NCBI GenBank assembly: GCA_030248135.1
Contig: JASANC010001224.1
Coordinates: 23,322 to 87,321 of the forward strand
DNA from: Theristus sp. LFF4_11
Lineage: Eukaryota > Nematoda > Chromadorea > Monhysterida > Xyalidae
Reading direction: 5' to 3'
DNA: 64,000 nucleotides
Part shown: positions 1 through 10,544 of the stretch, piece after piece
Position numbering within the stretch: the first letter of the stretch is position 1
Layout: every line of letters starts with the position of its first letter
Program-made: the position numbers and the translations under genes
Notes under the pieces: model-generated
The model's input: only the letters and a program-made list of their open reading frames with translations
Told to the model about the DNA's origin: nothing
The model's database searches: none

Positions 1-165
1 ACCGTGCGTTCTGTTCTATTCACTATCATAAACAAAAAGTACTTTTTCGAAGGGTACACAGCGACAGCATACGCAACTTTGAATACAATAAGACGAACGA
101 ATGTATCGCGTGTCGCTGAAATTGAAATTGTTTAAGCGAAACCACAGTATCGCCCATTTTCGCAG

Positions 166-3100
166 GATCTCGCTGACGGTGATGTGCATGCAGAACTTTG
201 TCAAGTACCCATTGGACGAGCAGCAGTGCACGCTTCGAATTCTGAGCTGTTGGTTTTTCGTTTTTTTTCTGATGATTGGTTTGATCATTTTTTCTTATGA
301 CTAGCACGATCACAGTAATCAGACACACAACGGATTCTTAAAAAAAACTTTTTCAGATGCCTACGACGAAGAACAACTGAATTTAACCTGGATCCAAACG
401 GAACCAATTCAGAGGAACGAAGAAATTGTGTTGGCTGACATGATATTGGTCAACATCACACATCACCGAGAGTTGGTAAATTACCCCACAGGTAAAACCT
501 GCCTATTATTGGTTACATTTGAAGCTTGCTCGCTGATTGGTTAATTATTACAAAACCATAATAACTTGATCAGGTCTAGTTTTTTGGCATACCCAAGGAA
601 TCACTTTCAAACGAATATTTTCCTCCACTTTATTCGCTGCAGACAAAAAAAATTGTTCGTTTTTCCACTAAGACGAGGCGAGCTGGAACACGACATGTTT
701 GCAACAACACTATCACTTCTCTGTTTAGTTTCTATGAACGTTTTGAGCTTTGTCATTGAAACCGCAAATTCCGCAGCATTCACGCATAACACATTCACAA
801 TTATGAGAGATATAAAACCTTTTAAAAATTGAAAACTAAAACAAAAAAGCCGTTGTTGAGGCAAATGGGCGATGGCGACGGCGATGTTCCTGGTGCGCCG
901 CGAGCTGATGCACCACATCCTGCAGAACTACGTGCCGACTGCGTTGATCGTCATCATCTCGTGGTTCTCATTCTGGCTGGACGTTGACTCCGTGCCCGGC
1001 AGAGTGTCGCTCAGCATCACGACGCTGCTGACGCTCTCGACGCAGGCGTCCGCCGCGAGACTAGCACTGCCGCAGGTAAAGGCGTCACACTCACAAACAC
1101 ACTGGCTCACTCAGAAACACACTGACACACTCACAAAAACACTGGCACACTCACAAACACACTGACGCACTCACAAACACACTAGAACACTCACAAACAC
1201 ACTGGCACACTCACAAACACACTGGCGCACTCATAAACACACTGGCGCACTCAGAAACACACTGGAACACTCACAAACACACTGGCACACTCACAAATAC
1301 ACTGACACACTCACAAAAACACTGGCACACTCAGAAACACACTGGCACACTCACAAATACACTGACACGCACATGCGCACGCGACAGCAGCGTTGTTAAT
1401 TCGTCTGTTATGTTATGTACACTTCTCTTGGATGTTCGCACGCATTTCACAAGGTTTCTCCCGAAAAAGTTCAATATATGATGTTGTTTTCAATAGTTTT
1501 GCTTCCGACGCAAAAGTACGTGATAGCTGCAACAACTGCAGTAGATTTCTTTAAACCACTCACTTTGTTTTGCTGAAACTTTGAGCCTACGAAAATTTCA
1601 ATTAAAGAAGAATCAACCACCGGAAATCGGGTTTGGTCCGGTGAAAACCCCATTGGTGGAGAAGTGCTTTCATGTCGTTTTTCTAAACCGATCCTGTTTT
1701 TCTTTTTTCGCGGGGACTCTCTTTTTTTGTAAAAGGTGACAGGTTCAAAGCAACCTGAAAATTTCTACTCTGAAAATCCATGACCCCAGGTGTCGTACAT
1801 CAAAGCGATCGACGTCTGGATGGGCACTTGCATGGCGTTCGTGTTCGGTGCAATGATCGAGTTTACAATCGTCAACTACTGGTCAAGGAGAAAGTGCAGC
1901 TTCAATCCGTTTGGCTCTTTGCAGGTGAACGATAGTATACCGTAATCATGGAAATTCCATTTATAAATTGGAAGATTTATTGTCATGTCACGGCATCACT
2001 CCGTCTTCTGGTCCAGTATGTTGCATTGCCATCTGTGTTGCAGTAATGGTCACCCACACCATTGGCAGCACAATAAGAGACTGGGATCTCAGTCTATCAT
2101 TTGCACCTCACATTTCGGACTGAATTTCAGCGACGCTAAAAAGCGTCGCTGAAAAGTGGATGATATGAAAAGCTACCAAAAATGAAAAAAACCAAGCTGA
2201 CCTTTCTGCGGTGATTTTGGTATGCCCGGTCAGGAGCGCTTCCACAAACGGTTCACGTGCAAGTGCGCGCACGCGCAGTCGGCCACGAAGAAGCCGATGA
2301 TCATGCGGCCGTACTTTGAGTATTCCAACAACGAACACGACCCGATCGGCTTGGAGGACGGCCTCGACCACACAGAGCGCCAGTTCGACGATGATCTGGT
2401 GCCGAAGTACTACACGGCCTACGAGATCAGTAGTCCGCAGTTGGGCGCCGCCAGACACCACCATATCGATGTGAGTTCTGACTCGCATACTCTTATGGTG
2501 CGAATTTTCTTAGAATTTACCCCACGATCTACCAATGTTTTGGACTGCTGTGCGCGATGTTCGCGCAATACACATGCTGTCCAGGTGATTTTCATCCAAC
2601 ATTCTTCGTTCAAAAAGTAATCTCAACTAAATATGAGAACGCTCCAATGGGTCCTTTACAAATTCACACACTTTTGTGTCAAGTACACTTTCCCAGGACG
2701 TAATACTAACAACGAACATCGGTCAGCTAATAACCAGTCCACAATATTCTTGTATAATTTTCGCGATGGATTTCCCACCCTTTTGAGAAATTAAAATACA
2801 TAAATTTGTCAACGACAATCAAACGCGAAGCAAACAACCCCGGCAGGTCACGCCACGGCACGTCATGTATGAATGCGTGCATAAACGAGCACGTGTTCTA
2901 AAGATAACGCGATGTTTTTTGCTCGATGAATGAGACGCGACGCGACGTGACGTGTCGTGCCGTGCCGGATAAATTTTGTGTGCATGAATTGGCCTTCTCC
3001 AGACGCGTCTTGCGGCGGCGGCCAACGCCAGCGCAGCAACGACGAACGGCGACGTTAGTTGGCGACGAACTCGCGTTGGCGTGATGCACAGCGCACCGAC

Positions 3101-3452
3101 TGCGAATCCACCGCCGCCACCACCACCACAGAACGTCCACCTGCAGCTGGGCGGCCGGAACGCAGCGGGTGCGGACAACAGCGGCCACCAGCAGCAGCAC
3201 TGCGCGCTGATGCCGGCCAGCACGCCGATGCACGAGCTGCCGCTGTACCGCGCCGCCATCGGCCGCTACCAGCACATCCGCCAATCGACCTCGGCGCCGC
3301 ATGACGTCACGAATTTCGTTCAACTACAGGCGACCGTGTGCGAGCGCTGCGCGAGCAGAAACAACAATAACACTGGTAATAATTGTGACAACAATGCGAG
3401 CAGCGATGACGCGACGGCGATGTTTGCAGCGGAAGACGCGCGCGTCACGCGG
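166..3452 (+). CDS. Cys-loop ligand-gated anion channel subunit (partial: 5' end outside window, M4 exon not found)
   Basis: Six phase-compatible exons: 166-248, 357-491, 861-1075, 1790-1924, 2234-2470 and 3003-3452, about 418 residues. The first carries the Cys-loop, two cysteines 13 residues apart with FVKYPLDEQQ between them. The second continues the ligand-binding domain (YAYDEEQLNLTW). The third has M1 (NYVPTALIVIISWFSFWL), the PGR motif and M2 (VSLSITTLLTLSTQ). The fourth has M3 (AIDVWMGTCMAFVF). The fifth and sixth encode an intracellular loop of about 230 residues rich in Pro, Gln, Asn and Ala. The Pro-x-Arg before M2 and the M2 sequence point to the GABA/glycine/glutamate-gated chloride channel branch of pentameric plasma-membrane receptors; the ligand cannot be read. 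Earlier N-terminal exons lie left of the window. After the donor at 3453 (GTGAGT) comes repeat DNA and no M4 is visible, so the 3' end is unresolved. One acceptor is GAG rather than CAG (861) and the donor at 249 is weak. Confidence 0.85.
1086..1372 (+). repeat. 20-bp minisatellite in channel intron 3
   Basis: About 14 imperfect head-to-tail copies of a 20-bp unit of the form CACTCACAAACACACTGGCA lie directly after the donor of the M2 exon. Copies differ at a few positions (GGCA, GACA, GAAC). The CA-rich reading frames through it are repeat artefacts. Confidence 0.9.
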
Positions 3453-3474
3453 GTGAGTGCGTGTGCACTTTATC

Positions 3475-3710
3475 ATGCGGATGCGCGAGCGAGCGAAGCG
3501 AGCGGACAGCGCATCACGCATTATATGGCTGGACATGGACCTGCGCGAGTTTTCAAAATTTACGCGTTGTCCTACAGCAACGAACATACATGCTGGAAAC
3601 TTGTTACTGTGCACACGAAGAGACCTGCAGTGGTTGCTAACTGTGCCGAAGAGAAAGTTCCACCAGACTTCTTCACGTCCGTTGTAGACACGAAAAACCT
3701 ATTCTGAAAT
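3475..3710 (+). repeat. Dispersed segment shared with 23545-23790 (inverted copy)
   Basis: A segment starting near TCATGCGGATGCGCGAGCGA and ending near GACACGAAAAACCTATTCTG. A diverged reverse-complement copy lies at about 23545-23790. In both places it is followed, in the same relative orientation, by satellite A. It therefore looks like one end of a larger repeat element, and not like a channel exon, even though it begins 22 bases after the last recognised channel exon. Confidence 0.75.
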
Positions 3711-3749
3711 CTTGGTTACTTATTCTTGTTTCTCCTTTTTTTTCAGCTA

Positions 3750-6360
3750 TATCATCAAGATGTGTTCGCACTTTCAATTTTTAACTGGGGCATTTTCATA
3801 GCCGAACAAAAATGTTTCCTGGGGTAATTCCATCCGGAGATTTTGCAAATTGGGTTAATTTTTTACCCAGACCTTGTTTTTGGGTAAAAAATTGGGCATT
3901 TTTAAAAGTTCGCAGGGTTTTCACTGGTTTTAAGTGTTCGCCCTTTCCATTTTTGTCTACAGTGGTTTCATAACCGAATAAAATACTTTCCTAGGGTAAT
4001 TTCATCCGTAGATTTTGAAAATTCAATTACTTTTTTGCCCAGACCTTTTTGGGGGTAAAAAATTGGGCATTTTCAAAAGTTCGGAGGTTTTGACCTAGTT
4101 TCAAATGTCGCCCTTTCAATTTTTGCCTGAAATTGTTTCATAACCGAACGAAAAAGTTTCCTGGGGTAATTTCAGCTGTAGATTTTGAAAATCCGGTTAC
4201 TTTTTTGCCCCGACCTTTTTTGGGTTAAAAATTGGGCAATTTTTGTCTAAAGTTGTTTTCTAATCGAACAAAATGGTTTCTTGGGTAATTTAATCCGTAG
4301 ATTTTAAAAATCCAATTACTTTTTTTGCCCCGACCTTTTTTGGGTAAAAAATTGGGCATTTTCAAAAGTTCGGAGGTTTTGACCTAGTTTCAAATGTCGC
4401 CCTTTCAATTTTTGTCTGAAATTGTTTCATAACCGAACAAAAAAGTTTCCTGGGGTAATTTCAGCTGTAGATATTGAAAATCCGGTTACTTTTTTGCCCC
4501 GACCCTTTTTGGGTTAAAAATTGGGCAATTTTTGTCTAAAGTTGTTTCCTAATCGAACAAAATGGTTTTCTTGGGTAATTTAATCCGTAGATTTTAAAAA
4601 TCCAATTACTTTTTTGCCCCCACTTTTTTGGGTAAAAAATTGGGCAATTTTTGTCTAAAGTTGTTTTACAACCGAACAAAACAGTTTCCTGGGTAATTTC
4701 ATCCGTAGATTTTAAAAATCCAATTACTTTTTGCCCCGACTTTTTTGGGTAAAAAATTGGGCCTTTTCAAAAGTTCGGAGGTTTTTACCTAGTTTCAAAT
4801 GTCGCCCTTCCAACTTTTGTCTGAAATTGTTTCATAACCGAACAAAAAAGTTTCCTGGGGTAATTTCAGCTGTAGATTTTGAAAATCCAATTACTTTTTT
4901 GCTTCGACCCTTTTTAGGTTAAAAATTAGGCATAACCGAACAAATAAGTTTCCTGGGGTAATTTCAGCTGTAGATATTGAAAATCCGGTTACTTTTTTGC
5001 CCCGATCTTTTATGGGTGAAAAATTGGGCAATTTTTGTCTAAAGTTATTTCATAACCGAACAAAATGGTTTCCTGGGTAATTTTATTCGTAAATTTTAAA
5101 AATCCAATTACTTTTTTGCCCCGACCTTTTTTGGGTAAAAATTGGTCATTTTCAAAAGTTCGGAGGTTTTGACCTAGTTTCAAATGTCGCCCTTTCAATT
5201 TTTGACTGAAATTGTTTCATAACCGAACAAAAAAGTTTCATGGGGTAATTTCAGTTGTAGATTTTGAAAATCCGGTTACTTTTTTGCCCCGACTCTTTTT
5301 GGGTTAAAAATTGGGCATAACCGAACAAAAAAGTTTCCTGGGGTAATTTCAGCTGTAGATTTTGAAAATCCGGTTACTTTTTGCCCCGACCTTTTTTGGG
5401 TTAAAAATTGGGCAATTTTTGTCTAAAGTTGTTTTACAACCGAATAAAACATTTTCCTGGGTAATTTCATTTGTAGATTTTAAAAATCCAATTACTTTTT
5501 TGCCCCCACCTTTTTTTGGGTAAAAAATTGGGCAATTTTTGTCTAAAGTTGTTTTACAACCGAACAAAACAGTTTCCTGGGTAATTTCATCCGTAGATTT
5601 TAAAAATCCAATTACTTTTTTGTCCCGACTTTTTTGGGTTAAAAAATTGGGCCTTTTCAAAAGTTCGGAGGTTTTGACCCAGTTTCAAATGTCGCCCTTT
5701 CATTTTTTGTCTGAAATTGTTTCATAACCGAACAAAAAAGTTTCCTCGGGTAATTTCAGCTGTAGATATTGAAAATCCGGTTACTTTTCTGCCCGACCTT
5801 TTTGGGTTAAAAATTGGGCAATTTTTGTCTAAAGTTGTTTCATAACCGAACAAAATGGTTTCCTAAGGTAGTTTCATCCGTAGATTTTAAAAATCCAATT
5901 ACTTTTTTGCTCCGACCTTTTTTGGGCAAAAAATCGCGCATTTTCAAAAGTTCGCAGGTTTTGATCTGGTTACAAACGTCGCCCTTTCAATTTTTGTCTG
6001 AAATTGTTTCATAACAAACCAAACAGTTTCCTGGGGTAATTTCATCCGTAGATTTTGAAAATCCGGTTACTTTTTGCCCCGACCCTTTTTGGGTTAAAAA
6101 TTGGGCAATTTTTGTCTAAAGTTGTTTTACAACCGAACAAAACAGTTTCCTGGGTAATTTCATCCGTAGATTTTAAAAATCCAACTACTTTTTCCCCGGC
6201 CCTTTTTGGGCAAAAAGTTGGGCAATGTTCGGAGTTTTTGACTTGGTTTCAAATGTCGCCCTTTCAATTTTTGTCTGAAATTGGCTCATAACCGACCAAA
6301 AAAGTTTCCTGGGGTAATTTCATATATAGATTTTGAAATTATAATTAGTTTTTTGCCCCA
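3750..6360 (+). repeat. Satellite A array (about 115 to 170-bp monomers)
   Basis: At least 15 monomers. Each has CCGAACAAAA, then GTTTCCTGGGGTAATTTC, a GTAGATTTT block, AATCC.ATTACTTTTTTGCCCC and a GGGTAAAAAATTGGGCA block. Spacing between successive CCGAACAAAA motifs alternates between roughly 115 and 170 bases, which suggests a higher-order unit of two monomer types. Open frames across it repeat the same peptide in each monomer and are shadows of the repeat. Degraded monomers in inverse orientation occur at about 22940-23500. Confidence 0.9.
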
Positions 6361-6478
6361 ACCCAACCCCAGCCCCATGAAAAACCTGTGTTGTTGCCGA
6401 ATGTAAAGTTCAGAAGAATGTGTGCCCAACGAATTGTGAATTTGGTCCGACCTTCGGGGCTTATGTAAAAGTCAGAAT

Positions 6479-7242
6479 ATTATCTAAAAATGCGGGAGAC
6501 GCATATAAAAGGAGGAATATGGCTTTGTGTAAGCAGTGAAAGACTTGGCTCGACAACGCTTTTCAAGCCTCTGATGTGGTACACACGGATACAAGTACAT
6601 AAGAGCCATATTTTTGCGCCGTTTATTCCTTATTTCGGTTGCACATGGCAACCCTCGTACATTGTAGACAAATGAAACTTTCACATTTGCGGTATTTCGG
6701 GCATTTAGCGAGCGACCACTAAAGCTAAAACCACTGAAATAACAATCAGACTTTAGATCGCTGACACTGGTTTGCCCAGGACAAAGTGTATCGCAGAGGC
6801 ATTGGTTTACTCAATGTCCCTTTCTGTGGCAAAGGCAATGGCTCACGGGACGGACGGTTTAGCCTACATTCATACTCCCACGCAAATCAACAAGAGTTTG
6901 TTAAAAAATGGTGAAAATTAACGGAAGACAACACCTTTTCGTCACTGGAGCTGGTGTGTTTATCAGCGGTGCGTACACTACGTTAGCAACGATAATGCTA
7001 CATGCAGCAGTGTTTTGCAATCGCAGTCTCTGATTGTTGTGTTTTTGCACAGAGTTACAGAATTTCGCTGTGATTTCAGACTAAACTGGAGAGGACAATT
7101 ATAAAATAATTTTAAAGCTTTTTTCGCTTTTCAGCAAAACAAACGCGGCGCAAAAATATTACTCTTGTGTACTTGTATCCGTGTGTACCACATCAGAGGC
7201 TTGAAAAGCGTTGTCGAGCCAAGTCTTTCACTGCTTACACAA
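6479..7242. mobile_element. Palindromic MITE-like element, copy 1
   Basis: The left arm starts ATTATCTAAAAATGCGGGAG and runs through GACTTGGCTCGACAACGC. The right arm at about 7135-7242 is its reverse complement but stops before the outermost 60 bases. A second copy at 20176-20775 keeps both outer ends (right end ...TTTTTAGATAAT). The inner part of copy 1 contains diverged sequence matching copy 2. It is joined on its left to satellite A by about 100 bases that copy 2 also has in mirror order. No coding sequence is recognisable. Confidence 0.75.
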
Positions 7243-9423
7243 ATATTATTATTTTTTATGGGCTTTTTTTTTGCCTGGGGCGGTTGTTTGTTGGCAGCGG
7301 TAATTGGGTTTTTTTATGGTTTTGGGAAGTTTTTTGGCGGGAAAAAAAAAAAGAAAACGGGGTGGGGGAAGAAGGAGGGGAAAAAAAGAATAGAAAATAG
7401 CACCAGCCGGGAAAAACAATGGCTGTGTTGCTGTGCCTCCCCGCCCGGGGCTATGTGGTTTGGATACCTTTTTACTATAACGGTAGGTTTAAAGCAAGAA
7501 GGGAAAACTAAAGAGTAAGTGTAGTAATTTTTCTTCTATGAAGAGTGTTTTTTTTTTATTTTATTGATTAAATAAAAATAAAGGAAAAAAATTTTTGTTG
7601 GGGTAAAAGGGGAGGGCGAGAATGGGGGGGGGGACTTTTTACAAACTCTACAAAGTTTAATATAATGATTGTTTAGCTTTTTGTGTTTCAAATAAAAAAC
7701 TCATTTTTGATCGTTTCGTTAGGACTTAGGCTCACAGTAACGGAAGACCATACGTTTTTTACATTCTCATTGTTTACACGTTTTTTGGTTGTTCCGATAT
7801 GATCACGCTTTATTTTCCATATCGATTTTTGTTGTACACAAGCGCTTTCAAAATCAGCACATCAGAAATTTTAACTTTTTCGTTTCAATAAATTTTTGAG
7901 CACTTTGCTGAGATTTAGAAGTTTGCGCACACAACAAAGCTGATTGGTTGCATGGCCGTGGTCGTTTGTTATCATTAGCACACAACAAAGCTGATTGGTT
8001 GCATGGCCGTGGTCGGTGACAGGAGCAACATACCGTAACAAAAATTTGGTCAGAAAAACCTCCAAATGATTTCTAATAGTGTTTCAATTTTCAGCTCGAA
8101 ACACCTCAGCACAAGCCAATGAGAGCATTTTAGAATTGGAACCTTTTTTTGGCTCACCCTGTAGATAATGTCAGATTTAGCAATTAATGCGAATGCGACG
8201 CAAAGGCATCAACACCAACAGTGGCACCTTCTTTATCTACATTTTGTACATATCACATCATGAACTTTGAGTTCCCTGTGAAAGCCGTGTGTTTTGCTTC
8301 AGTTTGCGTGCTCTACCGTTGTGTCTTTTTGTTCAGCATTGTGTTCCATCAGTTTTTTTCTGCACAGCTTTGTCTGTGGTGGCAGAGGTGCAGGGTTTCG
8401 CTCGTTTTTGCGCAGCTGCGAACGATACACGGCCGAGGCTTTTTTAACTCTTTAACGGGAGAGGGGAAAAGTTGCTCTTATTTTTAAAGCACGTTTACTA
8501 CTAAAATTGCGGACTTAGGAATGAAATTACGACTGAAAATTTTACCGATAAAACGCTCAGAAATTTCGTTTGACCGTTGAAACACTGCGTAAACGATAAA
8601 AATGAAAACGTCATGAAACATTTCCCGTAAAGTATTGCAGTTACAAAGTTATAAAGTCCGTTTACAAAAATTTGAAAATGTAGTTTTTGCAAAAAGTGGA
8701 AATTTGTGCAACGACCTTATAAGTGGGAGGAGGTCTTATAAAACGAGAATTAGAAGCGGATTACAGAGTTCGTCGTTTTCATTAGAAATTCTTGTTTTCT
8801 GTCCAGATCTTGACAGGGCTTCAACTTTACCGTTTCAGCTGTCATTCCACCATCAAATTTTCCACTGGGTCCCTGTGTCCCCTCCGTTTGTCGTCGGCGT
8901 CGTTGTGTTGGTGCTCACACACAAGTTGTGATTTGCGGTTCAAATAATTGTCCTCAGCTTATTTCAATTTTTCTGCGACTTTGTTTCCATAAAAAACGAT
9001 AAAAAACGCAACTACCTTGTACGACGTTCAGTACAATTTCAAGCCTGTTTGATTTCATTGCACTTTAAAATGAAGTGAGACAAAAAGACCACTAAAGAGG
9101 TCTAACCTTTCAAATGTAACTGAGATTTTGACCAAGTCAACATTTTGAAAAGTTTTTGGTTTCTCGCGGTGTGACACTCTGCTCTGCCCACTTGGGGGTC
9201 TTATAAGTTGGAGGTACGTTATATGCGTGACTTCACGGTGTACGCCTGAAAAGTTGCCTCTAGACGTAAAATTACGCCCAACATTTTTTGTTAAAAAACC
9301 CTTTGACTCGGCCTCCTCGGGATGGACATCTATTGATGACATGCCTGGTCGTTTACCCCGTATCGTAAGTTGGCACTTTTATCAACTTGAAGTTTCAATC
9401 TGTGAACACCATCCAAGTTTTAA

Positions 9424-9510
9424 CGGGCATTCATAAACCAGTATTTATTGACTGCGTAGCTGTGTTTTAACGCAGCTACGCGTCACTAAATACTGTTTCA
9501 TGAATGCCGC
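9424..9510. mobile_element. Hairpin MITE (GGCATTCAT family), copy 1
   Basis: A near-perfect 87-bp inverted repeat running from CGGGCATTCATAAACCAGT to ACTGTTTCATGAATGCCG with GCGTAGCTG / CAGCTACGC at the centre. Related hairpins occur at 16159-16252, 53858-53915 (shortened) and 56534-56627. Confidence 0.8.
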
Positions 9511-9836
9511 TTTAGGCTTTGAGGATTTCTTCTGTTTGAGAAGCGGAGTTAAAAAAAAATTTAAGTTCGAAGATTGGTCAACTAATGGCGGATCTCAAAA
9601 TAAATGTGTAAATTGTATGCAGACCAAGAAAGGATAGTTTTCCGCCCGCAGTTTCAGATTTCTACTTCAGAATTCCCTGAGAAGTTTTAAATTTAAGCGA
9701 ATTTATAAATCATGCATAATATGCACATACTGTTACACAAATCCGTACCATGTACCGTCCATCATATTGTGTAAAGCTACACAATTTGTAAAGAAATGAA
9801 CACAAAACTCATGAATCTTCTGCTGCTTGTTCCAGG

Positions 9837-9977
9837 ACCTGCCACTGGTGGCCATCGGTCGAGGGCAGTTGCTGGCAATTGGTGGGGACCATTCTAATGG
9901 CACTTGCCGGGGCAGCAGCTGCCCGCCTGACACGATTGCCAAGTTAGCCGGGGCAGCTGGACGATGCTCAATGTGAC
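9837..9977 (+). other. Exon-like GC-rich island, possible distal exon of the channel gene
   Basis: A TTGTTCCAG acceptor is followed in phase 0, which fits the channel exon ending at 3452, by 46 codons ending in TGA (starts DLPLVAIGRGQLLAIGGD, ends AGRCSM). GC content matches coding exons nearby and contrasts with the AT-rich surroundings. There is no transmembrane segment and no recognised similarity. It could be a loop exon, a non-M4 terminal exon, an exon of another gene, or chance. Confidence 0.2.
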
Positions 9978-10544
9978 TCTGCCTGCGTGCGGTCAATCGG
10001 GTTGTCGTCGTTCCGCCGTCGGCATTCGCATGAACTGAAGAAATTTACGCCTTTTCACTGTCATATTCTGTCTGTTGTGTACGGATTGGAACTTTCGTTG
10101 TGCGCCACGAAAGAACTTGATCAAATATTCAGTTTTTTTAGTTTTTAGCTTATGGACCAAAACAAGACGCAACAGTGCGGGAAGAACAAGAGAACACACG
10201 ATTGTTATGCTAATCCTTGGCTGCATTCTATCGTTGTGTTTGCTCAAATGAAACGAAACAATATAAAAGACATGCGCTGCAAAACTCCAGAAACGTTCCG
10301 GTGTTTTCTTTCTTACCCAGTAACCGTGAATATTCCAAATTTTACCTGCATTCCATTTTGCAAAAACGCAGTTCCACCAAGTAAAAGCTGTCCTTTAACT
10401 TTTGGTCAATAATGCGTTCCAAACCAAAGTAAAGAAGTGTGAAACAAAAATATTGTTGTTCTGTCGCTTAAATACCTACATGTACATTTTCATGCTGCGG
10501 ATTTTCATGACACTGAGAAACAAAACCGTTTAGAAACGAAAACA

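Larger units (their letters stand above)
7243..10544. other. Gene-poor interval with decayed repeats
   Basis: No supported gene. Seen here: homopolymer-rich DNA at 7250-7640; a direct repeat of CACAACAAAGCTGATTGG at about 7929 and 7980; fragments of the TACCGTAAAG element family at about 8700-8760 and 9160-9225 (CTTATAAGTGGGAGGAGG and related blocks); and a hairpin MITE at 9424-9510. One GC-rich island at 9837-10030 follows a CCAG acceptor and is described separately. Confidence 0.6.

Noticed and set aside
1086..1372. Regularly spaced 20-bp repeats resembling a CRISPR-like array
   Set aside because: Units are head-to-tail with no unique spacers, in an animal intron; it is a minisatellite.
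3749..3825. A frame after a TTTTTTTTCAG acceptor reading ...FALSIFNWGIFIAE, superficially like a channel M4 exon
   Set aside because: The same bases are the first monomer of satellite A (compare GCCCTTTCAATTTTT at later monomers). The resemblance to the M4 pattern is weak, with no preceding basic residues.
4731..6291. Several overlapping open frames on both strands giving similar peptides (KVVLQPNKTVSWVISSVDFK)
   Set aside because: They recur once per satellite monomer and change frame with each indel, so they are repeat shadows, not a gene family.
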